Assembly (NCBI GenBank): GCA_947493955.1
Contig: CANLSQ010000002.1
Span: 372,001-436,000 of the forward strand
Source: an uncultured Sphingomonadaceae bacterium
GTDB lineage: Bacteria > Pseudomonadota > Alphaproteobacteria > Sphingomonadales > Sphingomonadaceae
Length of the DNA stretch: 64,000 nucleotides
Direction of reading: 5' to 3'
The notes under the pieces were generated by a model. The model saw only the letters and a list, made by a program, of their open reading frames with translations, did not search any database and was not told the origin of the DNA. Position numbers and translations under genes: made by a program. Of the stretch, positions 9,165-18,184 are shown piece by piece; positions within the stretch are counted from its first letter, which is position 1; each line of letters opens with the position of its first letter.

Positions 9165-9276
9165 ACTAGTTTCATTGCGAGAAGCCATCTGCTTCGGGCC
9201 CCGCGCCTATGGCGAAAGGGTTAAGGACTTGTCAAGCGCAGTTGCAATTTTCCTGTTTCGCTGGCAAATATTATCT

Positions 9277-9414
9277 ATGCCTAAGCCACAGCCCAAGTCA
9301 GAAAAGCGTCGCAAGGAGGTCGAGAAAGCCGATCGCCTTGCGGAACAATTGCGAGCCAATTTGCGGCGACGCAAAACACAGGCCAAGGATTTGAAATCGG
9401 CTGACCCGGAGTAA
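9277..9414 (+). CDS. Small basic protein, 45 residues
   Basis: A short, strongly charged, probably helical protein (MPKPQPKSEKRRKEV at the start, then LRANLRRRKTQAKD), ending at a TAA at 9412. Proteins of this size and composition, with a Leu-Arg-Ala-Asn-Leu-x-Arg-Arg-Lys core, are common in sphingomonads and often occur near housekeeping genes; this is recalled, not checked. The frame is open upstream to 9175, but the ATG at 9277 begins the conserved-looking part. No clear ribosome site precedes it. It could bind nucleic acid; function unknown. Confidence 0.5.
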   Translation: MPKPQPKSEKRRKEVEKADRLAEQLRANLRRRKTQAKDLKSADPE

Positions 9415-9433
9415 AGACCCGCATAGCGGATCG

Positions 9434-9919
9434 CTAGACAGTAACCGCAGTCCGTTCCGGTTCGATAATCTCAAAATCTGTAACGGCCTCAATGAAGCTT
9501 TGTGCCACGGGGGCAACTTCTTCTGTCGCCGGATCAAACCAGACATAAGTCAGCTTAACGACGTTCAGCAATGTATTTTCCCGCACAATATGAGCGATGG
9601 CGGAATAGCTAGTCCGGCCGAATCGGGTGATACGCAGGCAGACATCGATCAGATCATCGGCCTTGGCGGGCGCCCGGAAATCAACTTCAGCATGGCGCAC
9701 CCAGTTATCTCCGCCAAATAGCTCCAGAAACTTGCCAGGCGAATCTTCATTGCCCGTGGCGCCGACGAGCTCGCGAAAATATTCGGTCACGCCGATATCC
9801 GCAAAAGCGAGGTAATTCGCGTTGAACACAATGCCCTGCATATCAGCCTCGGCATAGCGCACACGGACAGGAGTGATCAGGCGAAAGCCGGCGCGCGGGT
9901 CGTTAGTATCTGTTGTCAT
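9434..9919 (-). CDS. Acyl-CoA thioesterase (hotdog fold, 4HBT family)
   Basis: A 161-residue single-domain hotdog protein. The 4-hydroxybenzoyl-CoA thioesterase signature is near the N-terminus: VRYAEADMQGIVFNANYLAF, with the catalytic Asp in the AEADMQGIV segment, followed by FREL and a WVRHAEVDFRAPA strand. It probably hydrolyses an acyl-CoA thioester in the cytoplasm. It stands alone on the minus strand next to pepP, with about 75 bases between them. Confidence 0.8.
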   Translation of the reverse strand: MTTDTNDPRAGFRLITPVRVRYAEADMQGIVFNANYLAFADIGVTEYFRELVGATGNEDSPGKFLELFGGDNWVRHAEVDFRAPAKADDLIDVCLRITRFGRTSYSAIAHIVRENTLLNVVKLTYVWFDPATEEVAPVAQSFIEAVTDFEIIEPERTAVTV

Positions 9920-9994
9920 GAAGTAATTTGTCCGTTGATATTGGTACTCTGCCTATGGCGCAAAGCAGGTCAGCATTCAGATTGAAGCGGTAGA

Positions 9995-11782
9995 TTAAAG
10001 GCGCGCGCATTGCTCCTTGAGCCAATCATGCACATCGCCTTCGACCTGCGGTCCGATAATATCCAGCACTTGCGCATGATAATCGTCCACCCATTGGCGC
10101 TGGCTGTCGGACAATATAGCGACATCAATCAGCCGCCGGTCGAGCGGCGCAAATGTCAATGTTTCAAAACCCAGCATGTCCTGTTCTGCCCCAGCGACTT
10201 CCCGCTCTTCGACAAGGATCAGGTTTTCAATCCGAATACCAAAAGCATCATCCTTGTAATAGCCCGGTTCATTGGAGCAGATCATGCCTGCAACCAGGGG
10301 TTCGGCAAATCCACCAAAAGCAGCGATCCGTTGTGGTCCTTCGTGCACCGACAGATAGGCACCTACCCCATGGCCTGTGCCATGGGCATAATCGACGCCA
10401 TCGGCCCAAAGGTATTGCCGCGCCAATATGTCGAGCTGCCCGCCCGTGGTGCCTTTGGGGAAGACCGCCTTTGCCAGCGCTATATGCCCTTGCAGCACCT
10501 GCGTATAGCGCTTGATCATTTCCGCCGTAGGTTCACCGACCGCCATAGTTCGCGTCACATCGGTCGTACCATCGCGATATTGCCCACCGCTATCAACCAG
10601 ATAGAGTGTACCGGTTTCAATCTTGCGGTTGGTTTCCTCATTCACGCTATAATGACAAAGCGCTCCATTGGGTCCTGCGCCGGAAATCGTACGGAAAGAC
10701 AGATCCATCAACTTGTCGGATTTTCCCCGAAATTCTGCGAGTTTGGCGGCGACCGACAGTTCGTCTTGACCACCTTTCGGTGCTTCCTGTGCAAACCAGT
10801 GCAAAAATTGACTGAGCGCCGCGCCATCGCGAGCCTGAGCTGCTTTGTGGCCGTTGACTTCGGTTTCGTTTTTAATCGCTTTGGCCAATATGGTCGGATC
10901 GCGCTTTTTGACGATATGAGCGCCAGCGCCTTCCAGCTGCTCAAATATCGCGGCTACCGATCGCTCCGGATCGACGCCGATCTTCTTGGCGCCATATTCC
11001 GCCAATGCGTCGGGAAATTCGCTGTAGTCGCGGAGTGCAACCGCGTTACCCAGATGCACCCTGACCTCATCCGTCAATTTTTCTGGCGCAACAAACAACT
11101 CTGCATTGCCATCCGCTTTGACAATCGCATAACCACGCGGGACCGGGGTATTGTTAATATCCTTCCCACGAATATTAAATGCCCAAGCGACCGAATCGAG
11201 CGCAGCGATGACGGTTGCATCCAGACCTTCCTCTTTCAACCAGGCGGCAATATCTGCACGCTTGTCCGCCGCGCTTTTCCCGGCAAATTCATCAGGCTGA
11301 ACATCAAGCTTGGCGAGCGATGGCTCTGGCTGATCTTCCCAGACCGCGTCAATAGGGTTGGGCTCTACGGCGAGAAGCTTGGCACCGTTCTTTGCCAGCT
11401 TAGCCTTGGCCGATTTCGCCCAATCCTGCGTATGCAGCCATGCGTCATAGCCAATCGATGAGCCTTCCGGCGCATTTTCGCCCAGCCAGTCAATGACGCT
11501 TTTATCCGCGATGCCGACATATTCATAAAGATGGCCATCGACCTGATCACGCACCTGAATAGTATAACGTCCATCCACAAAAATCGCAGCTTTGTCCTTC
11601 AGCACGACCGCAGAACCGGCGGAGCCGCCAAAACCCGTGAGCCAGGACAGACGCTGGGCATAGTCGCCGACATATTCGCTCATATGCTCGTCACAAATCG
11701 GGATGACAAAGCCATCAAGATTATCTTTGGCCATTTGCTCGCGCAGGGCGGCAAGCCGCGCTTCATAAGTGGACATCAACAT
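9995..11782 (-). CDS. Xaa-Pro aminopeptidase (aminopeptidase P, M24B)
   Basis: A metallopeptidase of about 595 residues that removes N-terminal residues preceding proline. It has the long three-domain arrangement of eukaryote-like aminopeptidase P: two creatinase N-terminal domains and a C-terminal pita-bread domain. Metal ligands are visible in LVDSGGQYRDGTTDVTRT (two Asp), the GTGHGVGAYLSVHEGP segment (His) and CSNEPGYY (Glu). The ATG at 11782 is preferred because AAGGAG lies 11 bases upstream; the open frame extends 13 codons further. It is divergent from the oligopeptidase B gene. Confidence 0.9.
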   Translation of the reverse strand: MLMSTYEARLAALREQMAKDNLDGFVIPICDEHMSEYVGDYAQRLSWLTGFGGSAGSAVVLKDKAAIFVDGRYTIQVRDQVDGHLYEYVGIADKSVIDWLGENAPEGSSIGYDAWLHTQDWAKSAKAKLAKNGAKLLAVEPNPIDAVWEDQPEPSLAKLDVQPDEFAGKSAADKRADIAAWLKEEGLDATVIAALDSVAWAFNIRGKDINNTPVPRGYAIVKADGNAELFVAPEKLTDEVRVHLGNAVALRDYSEFPDALAEYGAKKIGVDPERSVAAIFEQLEGAGAHIVKKRDPTILAKAIKNETEVNGHKAAQARDGAALSQFLHWFAQEAPKGGQDELSVAAKLAEFRGKSDKLMDLSFRTISGAGPNGALCHYSVNEETNRKIETGTLYLVDSGGQYRDGTTDVTRTMAVGEPTAEMIKRYTQVLQGHIALAKAVFPKGTTGGQLDILARQYLWADGVDYAHGTGHGVGAYLSVHEGPQRIAAFGGFAEPLVAGMICSNEPGYYKDDAFGIRIENLILVEEREVAGAEQDMLGFETLTFAPLDRRLIDVAILSDSQRQWVDDYHAQVLDIIGPQVEGDVHDWLKEQCARL

Positions 11783-11859
11783 CGGCTGCGAAACTCCTTG
11801 AATTAGTGACTTACCAAACACATAGGTGTTTTAGACGATTTCCGCCACCGATTTCAAAG

Positions 11860-14034
11860 ATGAGAGGCGTTATGAAACAGATATTATTCCCCCTCCTGCT
11901 TGCCGCCAATCTGGCTGCTGCTCCCGCTTTCGCTGAATCTCCAACAACAGAAGAGACCATGACAAAGAAAATGGAAAAACCACCTGTCGCCGAGCAGCGA
12001 CCCCATAGTTACGAACACCATGGCTATACGATCAGCGATCCCTATCACTGGCTCAAAGACCAAAGCTATCCGAAGATCGATGACGAAGATGTGCTCGATT
12101 ATCTGAAAGAGGAGAATAAGTGGTTTGAACAGAATATGGCCGGCCAGAAAGCGCTGACCAACGAGCTGTTCAAGGAGATGAAAGCGCGGATCAAGGAAGA
12201 CGAAAGTTCGGTCCCGCAAAAGGATGGCGACTGGATTTACTGGACCGCCTTTGACGAAGGCGCGCAATATAAGAAATGGTATCGCAAACCCGTCGCCGAC
12301 GGTGATGACATTCTGATCCTTGACGAAAATGCACTAGCGGAAGGGAAAGAATATTTCCGCCTTGGCGCATTTTCCGTGTCTCCAGATGGCAAACTGCTTG
12401 CCTATTCCTATGATGATAATGGATCGGAACGGTTTGACGTGCATTTTCGTGTGCTGGCGACCGGGGAAGAATTGCCTGACGTCATTCCAGGGACTCTATC
12501 CAGCCTTGTCTGGTCGGCTGATTCCAAAAGCCTGCTTTATGGCTTGGCCAATGAAAACTGGCGCACTGACAACGCACGGCTGCATGTTCTGGGCACCGAT
12601 ATCAAGGATGATCTGGAACTCTACAAAGAGGAGCAAGACGGCTTTACCGTCGGCATAGGCCTAACCCAGTCAGAAAAGTTTATCGTCATCGCAACTGGCG
12701 ACAATGAAACCAGCGAAGTGCGATTGGTGCCGACCGACAATCCGACCGCGGAGCAGATTCTGATTTCACCGCGCCAAAAAGGGCGTGAATATTCCGTCGA
12801 GGAGCATGACGGAACGCTTTATATTCTCACCAATGATGATCATGTGAATTTCCGGCTGGCGACGGCTTCGCTTGATAATCCCGGCGAATGGACGACACTG
12901 ATCGCCGGGTCAGACGAGTTTTACCTGACCGATATGACGGCCTTTAAGGATTTCTATGTCACCGAAGGCCGCGAAAACGGTCTCGATCAGGTAGAGATAC
13001 GCTCATACACCGATCCAACAAAGGTGGAGCGTATCGCTTTTCCCGAGGCAAGCTACAATACCGGGTTAGATGACAATCCAGAATATGATGTGGCAAAGCT
13101 CAGGCTGAGCTACGAATCGATGGTCACACCGGATACAGTGTATGACTACACGCTTGCCGACAAAAAACTTGCAACGCTGAAGGTGCAGGAAATTCCTTCC
13201 GGCTACGATGCCGCTCAATATACTACCGAGCGTCTCACCATAAGGGCACGCGACGGTGCGATGGTACCGGTATCACTGGTTTACAAGAATGGTACAAAAC
13301 TCGACGGCAGCGCACCACTGCACCTCTACGCTTATGGGGCCTATGGCTACGCCGTGCCACCAAGCTTTTCCACCACAAGGCTATCCCTGGTCGACCGCGG
13401 ATTCATCTATGCCATCGCGCATATCCGCGGCGGTGATGATCTGGGGCGCGACTGGTATCTGCAGGGCAAGTTGATGCAGAGGACCAATACATTCAACGAT
13501 TTTGTCGATGTTGCCAAAGGACTGGCAGATAAAGGCTATACCACCAAGGGGCGGATCAGTGCTTCGGGCGGCTCGGCCGGTGGCGAGCTAATGGGCGCGG
13601 TTGTTAACAGTGATCCTGCTCTATGGGGCGCAGTTGTGGCTCATGTGCCTTTTGTCGACGTGCTGAATACCATGCTGGATGAAAGCCTGCCGCTCACGCC
13701 CGGTGAATGGCCGGAATGGGGCAATCCGATCACCGACAAGGCGGCCTTTGAATATATCCGCAGCTATTCCCCCTATGATCAGGTCAACGCGCAAGACTAT
13801 CCACCGATGCTTATCACCGGCGGTCTTAATGATCCGCGTGTGACCTATTGGGAACCAGCCAAATGGGCGGCCAAGCTGCGCGCAACCAAGACGGATGACA
13901 ATATCCTGTTGCTCAAAACCAATATGGGGGCGGGCCATGGCGGCAAATCCGGTCGCTGGAACCGGATCGAGGAAATCGCAGAGGAGTTTGCGTTTATCCT
14001 GTGGCAGATGGGTATGACCGAATCCGAGAAATGA
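11860..14034 (+). CDS. Oligopeptidase B-type prolyl oligopeptidase (S9A), exported
   Basis: A serine peptidase of about 725 residues. The signal peptide (residues 5-26, KQILFPLLLAANLAAAPAFA) implies export, unlike cytosolic PtrB. A seven-bladed propeller domain is followed by an alpha/beta-hydrolase domain with the nucleophile elbow SGGSAGG (Ser572), the Asp in GLNDPRV and the His in MGAGHGGKSGR. The GGELMG segment after the serine favours the oligopeptidase B branch, which cuts after basic residues. The ATG at 11872 is an alternative start. It is coupled by a four-base overlap to a downstream thioesterase. Confidence 0.88.
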   Translation: MRGVMKQILFPLLLAANLAAAPAFAESPTTEETMTKKMEKPPVAEQRPHSYEHHGYTISDPYHWLKDQSYPKIDDEDVLDYLKEENKWFEQNMAGQKALTNELFKEMKARIKEDESSVPQKDGDWIYWTAFDEGAQYKKWYRKPVADGDDILILDENALAEGKEYFRLGAFSVSPDGKLLAYSYDDNGSERFDVHFRVLATGEELPDVIPGTLSSLVWSADSKSLLYGLANENWRTDNARLHVLGTDIKDDLELYKEEQDGFTVGIGLTQSEKFIVIATGDNETSEVRLVPTDNPTAEQILISPRQKGREYSVEEHDGTLYILTNDDHVNFRLATASLDNPGEWTTLIAGSDEFYLTDMTAFKDFYVTEGRENGLDQVEIRSYTDPTKVERIAFPEASYNTGLDDNPEYDVAKLRLSYESMVTPDTVYDYTLADKKLATLKVQEIPSGYDAAQYTTERLTIRARDGAMVPVSLVYKNGTKLDGSAPLHLYAYGAYGYAVPPSFSTTRLSLVDRGFIYAIAHIRGGDDLGRDWYLQGKLMQRTNTFNDFVDVAKGLADKGYTTKGRISASGGSAGGELMGAVVNSDPALWGAVVAHVPFVDVLNTMLDESLPLTPGEWPEWGNPITDKAAFEYIRSYSPYDQVNAQDYPPMLITGGLNDPRVTYWEPAKWAAKLRATKTDDNILLLKTNMGAGHGGKSGRWNRIEEIAEEFAFILWQMGMTESEK

Positions 14035-14429
14035 GCGAGCATATTCTCGAGATTACAGCCCAACCGGAGGATATTGACGAGCTGGGTCACGTCAATAACG
14101 CGGTTTGGGTTCGCTGGATCCAGGAGCTCGCGACGGCCCATTGGCAGGCCGTTGCACCGCCGGAATATATTGAGCGCTACATCTGGGTCGTAACCAGACA
14201 TGAAATTGACTATCGTGGCAACGTCGTTGCTGGCGAAAAGGTAAAGGGCCGCACCTGGATTTCAGACCCGCCCAAAGGTGCGCGTTTCTGGCGTAATGTC
14301 AGTTTTGCAGGAGCAGATGGCAAGTTGAAGGTATCTGCCAAAACCAACTGGGCCATTATTGATCAGAAAAGCGGCAGACCGGTGCGGGTGCCGCAGACGC
14401 TCGCAGACTTGTTCCTGCCGCCCGAATAA
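14031..14429 (+). CDS. Acyl-CoA thioesterase (4HBT family)
   Basis: A 132-residue hotdog protein with the signature DIDELGHVNNAVWVRW near residues 14-29 (Asp and His-Val-Asn-Asn), followed by a central strand RHEIDYRGNVVAGEK, typical of FadM/YbgC-like thioesterases. Its ATG overlaps the stop of the oligopeptidase gene (ATGA), so translation is coupled. The start at 14031 is chosen over the longer open frame for this reason. Substrate unknown. Confidence 0.8.
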   Translation: MSEHILEITAQPEDIDELGHVNNAVWVRWIQELATAHWQAVAPPEYIERYIWVVTRHEIDYRGNVVAGEKVKGRTWISDPPKGARFWRNVSFAGADGKLKVSAKTNWAIIDQKSGRPVRVPQTLADLFLPPE

Positions 14430-14433
14430 GCGC

Positions 14434-15408
14434 TCAGGGCGCTGGTATTGGAGTTACTGGAGCCAGCGGCGAAGGTTGATCAACCCTTTCTCCTTCTGCG
14501 GTACGCAGCTGCTGCGGTTCCAGTATCGCTGCCGTTTCTATGACATCCAACGCCCGGCGCGCTTCATTATAACGCCGTGCTTTTTCCATCCATTGACTGG
14601 TCAGCTCATCACCATTGTCTGTGCCCGGCAATTTTTCGATCTCTGCAATCGCAGCATCGATATTACCGTTTTCTACATAACGCTTCGCACGGATGAGTCG
14701 TTGCTGTGGCACCGGAGACGGCGTTCCATCACGGCGGATCACGAATAGTTCGGACATTTCCCGCTTGAAATCCGTCCAAAACCCTTCGCCGCTGGAACCG
14801 CTTGTCAAAGACGGGCCGATATCATCAAGACCCGTCGCCAACTCTTCCAGAGTCACTGGCTCACGGGATGCATTCACAATCGTTGTTACCGCCTTTGGCT
14901 GGGCATCACCAAAGCGCAGACGAAGCTGTGATTCAATATAACCCAGCGGAGACCCGCGGTCGAGCGCCCGGCGAGCTGCAAAAGCAATCAGCAAACCTTC
15001 AGCCCGCGCCGCGTTGCCGGACGCTGCCTGCGCTTGCACATTGATCCGCGACAGCCGGTCTTCAAGGTCTGCGACCCGCACCGCCAACGCTCGCTCTTTG
15101 TCGGGCGTCAGCGCGGGAATTTCTGTTGGCACGGGTTTTACCGGTGGCGGCGGCAATACCGTCCCGTCCGCATCAATCCGTTTCGCCAATGCCGAGGCAG
15201 GGTCGTCAGCAACCGCCGTCGGAGTGGTCTTGGCTCCGGTTGCAGCAACAGCACTTTCCGTGCCGGTCTCAAAAGGGTTGTAGCGCGAAAAAACCCAGCC
15301 GGTGAGAATTGCCCCGCCGACAAATGCAACGACCATCAGGACCAGAACATTGCGGGTCAAATTGCTTTTTCCCCCTGACGAAGCGATTTTTTCATAGTCC
15401 CGACTCAT
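14434..15408 (-). CDS. Alphaproteobacterial Mic60 (mitofilin-like) inner-membrane protein
   Basis: A 324-residue protein with one N-terminal transmembrane helix (about residues 20-41), a Pro-rich linker, a coiled-coil-like stretch around residues 105-125 (RALAVRVADLEDRLSRI), and a C-terminal helical part (about 170-300) consistent with the mitofilin signature. In alphaproteobacteria a Mic60 homologue is commonly encoded next to hemD, as here (60 bases). Bacterial Mic60 has been linked to bending of the inner membrane and contacts with the outer-membrane assembly machinery. The identification rests on context and architecture more than on conserved residues. Confidence 0.65.
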   Translation of the reverse strand: MSRDYEKIASSGGKSNLTRNVLVLMVVAFVGGAILTGWVFSRYNPFETGTESAVAATGAKTTPTAVADDPASALAKRIDADGTVLPPPPVKPVPTEIPALTPDKERALAVRVADLEDRLSRINVQAQAASGNAARAEGLLIAFAARRALDRGSPLGYIESQLRLRFGDAQPKAVTTIVNASREPVTLEELATGLDDIGPSLTSGSSGEGFWTDFKREMSELFVIRRDGTPSPVPQQRLIRAKRYVENGNIDAAIAEIEKLPGTDNGDELTSQWMEKARRYNEARRALDVIETAAILEPQQLRTAEGERVDQPSPLAPVTPIPAP

Positions 15409-15468
15409 TCGATTTTCCTACATCCTGCCAGCGCCTTCTGCGCCAACCGCCAATATCAGATATTATGC

Positions 15469-16152
15469 TCAATGCAGACATAGTCGCCCAGCCAGAGACA
15501 GTAAAGCATCGTCCGTGGGCCGCTCCGCAGCCTGCACTGTTTTCCAGCCGTCTCCGGCGGCCTCGGCGATATTGGGTGATAGAGCTGCTATATCATTCGC
15601 CGACCGATCGATACCCAGACGGTCCATCTCTTGGACCAAGGTCTTCGCCGCGCGAACGGAATAGAGCAAAACCACGTGACCCTGTCTTAGCGCTGCACGT
15701 GCCTTTCCCCCTAATGGCATAGCACGGGCCTGATAGACACGGCGCAGGACAAGCTCACGCCCGGAAATCGTTGTTTTGACGTGATCCTTACCGGTCAGGC
15801 GCAGGATTTTCCGGTACCGATCAGAGGGAAGTGACCGCAGCAGCTCTTCCGCGCCGCCCCCTCCGATTTCCGCGACATCCAGACCGGACTGCCGGGCAAT
15901 CCGGGCCGTTGCTTTCCCCACAGCCAGTACGGGTAATTTCCTGCATTTCTCGAGCGCAGAGCCAGCATATTTGACCGCATTGGCACTTGTCAGCATCAAA
16001 GCATCAAACTGGGAAGCCGGCGGTGCCTCCCAGGCTATTGGTTCGATTTCAAATAGTGGATCGACAATGGTCGATAAACCCATTTTTTTGGCCTTCTCCG
16101 CGGTTTCGCGAGCACCCTCAATCGGCCGCAGAATAATCAGCGACCGGGTCAT
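15469..16152 (-). CDS. hemD: Uroporphyrinogen-III synthase
   Basis: A 227-residue HemD-type enzyme that cyclises hydroxymethylbilane to uroporphyrinogen III with inversion of ring D. The family is poorly conserved, but the N-terminal ILRPIEGARETAEKAKKMG, the central LMLTSANAVKYAG, and LLYSVRAAKTLVQEM in the second half are typical. Its start overlaps the hemC stop by four bases. That coupling secures the assignment, since HemC makes its substrate. Confidence 0.88.
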   Translation of the reverse strand: MTRSLIILRPIEGARETAEKAKKMGLSTIVDPLFEIEPIAWEAPPASQFDALMLTSANAVKYAGSALEKCRKLPVLAVGKATARIARQSGLDVAEIGGGGAEELLRSLPSDRYRKILRLTGKDHVKTTISGRELVLRRVYQARAMPLGGKARAALRQGHVVLLYSVRAAKTLVQEMDRLGIDRSANDIAALSPNIAEAAGDGWKTVQAAERPTDDALLSLAGRLCLH

Positions 16153-17108
16153 CGGCCAAAAATGGTTTTCAATTCTGTACTGGCCTGCCCCAACAGCTTA
16201 CGCGCTAGCAGTGCCGGAGCCGCAACGTCTCCTGCATCAAACTCGGATTCTCCGCTGATGCACTCGCTGCCGTCAGGCAGCAATATTTCTGAACGAAGAT
16301 GGATTCTCATACCGTCAACAGTCGCTGAGGCTGCAACCGGACTATGACAATCGGCAGTGAGTTCTTTCAGGAACGACCGTTCTGTCGTCACCGCGCGTGA
16401 TGTGTTTGAGCAGGATATTTCTTTGAGAACACGGCGCAAATGGCTGGAATCGGATAATGTTTCGATACCTATCGCACCTTGAGCCGGTGCTGGCAGCATT
16501 ACATCCGGAGATATATCAATGCCGATGTCATCCATGTCCAAACGATTCAGGCCAGCGGCAGCCAACAAGGTGGCGTGATACTCACCATCTTGGATTTTCT
16601 GCAGCCTCGTCTGAACATTGCCGCGAATAAGCCGGATATCAAGATCGCTACGATGCCGCAGCAATTGGGCCTTGCGCCGCGGAGAAGCGGTACCGACGAT
16701 CGCAGCTTGCGGTAGATCGTCGATAGATCTCGCACCGATCAGTCTGTCGTGGGTATCCGCCCGCTCCATCATGGCCGCGATGATGAAAACGTCTGGCCGC
16801 ACGGTTTCGACATCTTTCATGCTGTGAACGGCGCAATCAATATCTCCGTCATGGAGCGCCCGGTCGAGTTCCTTGGTCCAAAGTGCTTTACCGCCAAGTT
16901 CTGCCAGTGCACGATCCTGTATCTTGTCACCGGTTGCCACCATGGGCACCAGCTCGACCTGGTCCGGCCGCCAGCCATGCGCGGATAATATCGCCGAAGC
17001 CGCCATTTCGGCCTGCGCCATAGCCAGCGGAGATTGGCGCGTACCGATCCGCAAGGGCCGATCAATGCCCGCTAATTTTTCCCGTTTGCTAACACCGTCA
17101 CCCGTCAT
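16149..17108 (-). CDS. hemC: Hydroxymethylbilane synthase (porphobilinogen deaminase)
   Basis: A 319-residue enzyme that polymerises four porphobilinogens. Visible family features are IGTRQSPLAMAQA (residues 21-33), the VHSMKDV loop with the catalytic Asp region, RGNVQTRLQKI, and Cys254 in ELTADCHSPVAA, which carries the dipyrromethane cofactor. The ATG at 17108 gives the family length; the frame is open 31 codons upstream without support. It lies divergent from tsaD with only 41 bases between them, so their promoters must overlap or sit in the neighbouring genes. Confidence 0.95.
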   Translation of the reverse strand: MTGDGVSKREKLAGIDRPLRIGTRQSPLAMAQAEMAASAILSAHGWRPDQVELVPMVATGDKIQDRALAELGGKALWTKELDRALHDGDIDCAVHSMKDVETVRPDVFIIAAMMERADTHDRLIGARSIDDLPQAAIVGTASPRRKAQLLRHRSDLDIRLIRGNVQTRLQKIQDGEYHATLLAAAGLNRLDMDDIGIDISPDVMLPAPAQGAIGIETLSDSSHLRRVLKEISCSNTSRAVTTERSFLKELTADCHSPVAASATVDGMRIHLRSEILLPDGSECISGESEFDAGDVAAPALLARKLLGQASTELKTIFGR

Positions 17109-17149
17109 GGCCCTTGTCCTAATCCCACCATGGCTTAAGTAAAAGGAAT

Positions 17150-18184
17150 ATGAGTATAATTTTGGGCATTGAATCAAGCTGCGATGAGACAGCGGCGGCA
17201 TTGGTCACGTCAGATCGGGAGATTTTAGCCCATAAACTGGCGGGTCAGGAAGAGGCGCACGCCCCCTTTGGCGGTGTGGTGCCAGAGATTGCTGCCCGCG
17301 CCCATGCCGAGATCATAACGCCGCTGATCGACGCAGCCCTTGCCGAAGCCGGTCTGACGCTGGATAAAGTCGATGCAGTCGCAGCGACCGCCGGACCAGG
17401 GCTGATTGGCGGTGTGATGGTCGGATTGGTCACCGGCAAAGCGCTAGCGATGGCAGCTGATAAACCGCTCGTGGCGGTCAATCATCTTGAAGGTCATGCG
17501 CTTTCTCCGCGTCTCGCCAATGCTGATCTCGACTTCCCCTATCTGCTGCTGCTCGCCTCGGGTGGCCATTGCCAGATTTTGCGCGTGGATGGCGTCGGAC
17601 AATATCGCCGGCTGGCTACGACAATTGATGATGCAGCGGGTGAAGCTTTTGACAAGACAGCAAAAATATTGGGTCTTGGCTATCCCGGCGGGCCGAAGGT
17701 CGAAGCGCTGGCCCAAACCGGCGATGCCTCAGCGGTACCACTGCCCAGGCCGCTCAAAGGATCGAAAGAACCGCATTTCTCTTTTGCGGGGCTCAAGAGC
17801 GCGGTGGTCAGAGCCCATCAAAGCGGTGAGCACCGGCCGGAAGATATTGCTGCTGCGTTCCAGCAAGCGACGGTTGATTGCCTGCAAAACCGGCTGGAAA
17901 AGGCGATAGACGACCATGGAAGAGTATCCCATCTTGTGGTTGCCGGCGGCGTTGCGGCCAACGGTCCTATTCGAGCGATGCTGGAGCAATTGGCAACGGA
18001 TCATGGCATGCAATTTACTGCGCCTCCCTCATGGCTATGCACCGACAATGCAGCCATGATCGCCTGGGCGGGCGCCGAGCGTTTCGCAGCGGGTTTCACC
18101 GACCCGCTTGATTTTGTCGCTCGCCCCCGATGGCCGCTCGATCCGACAGCCGAAAAAGCGCGCGGGGCAGGTGTGAAAGCATGA
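17150..18184 (+). CDS. tsaD: tRNA N6-adenosine threonylcarbamoyltransferase
   Basis: A 344-residue Kae1/TsaD protein that transfers threonylcarbamoyl to A37 of ANN-decoding tRNAs, together with TsaB and TsaE. Seen: the N-terminal LGIESSCDETAAALV, metal ligands His112 and His116 in NHLEGHALSPR, ATAGPGLIGG, and the ATP-binding KILGLGYPGGP and VVAGGVAANG segments. The ATG is preceded by an AAAGGAA site. The stop overlaps the gpsA start (ATGA). Confidence 0.96.
   Translation: MSIILGIESSCDETAAALVTSDREILAHKLAGQEEAHAPFGGVVPEIAARAHAEIITPLIDAALAEAGLTLDKVDAVAATAGPGLIGGVMVGLVTGKALAMAADKPLVAVNHLEGHALSPRLANADLDFPYLLLLASGGHCQILRVDGVGQYRRLATTIDDAAGEAFDKTAKILGLGYPGGPKVEALAQTGDASAVPLPRPLKGSKEPHFSFAGLKSAVVRAHQSGEHRPEDIAAAFQQATVDCLQNRLEKAIDDHGRVSHLVVAGGVAANGPIRAMLEQLATDHGMQFTAPPSWLCTDNAAMIAWAGAERFAAGFTDPLDFVARPRWPLDPTAEKARGAGVKA

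Noticed and set aside
10010-11461. 483-residue open frame antisense to aminopeptidase P
   Set aside because: It mirrors the codon pattern of the opposite gene, which has clear catalytic motifs; no domain or ribosome site supports the antisense frame.
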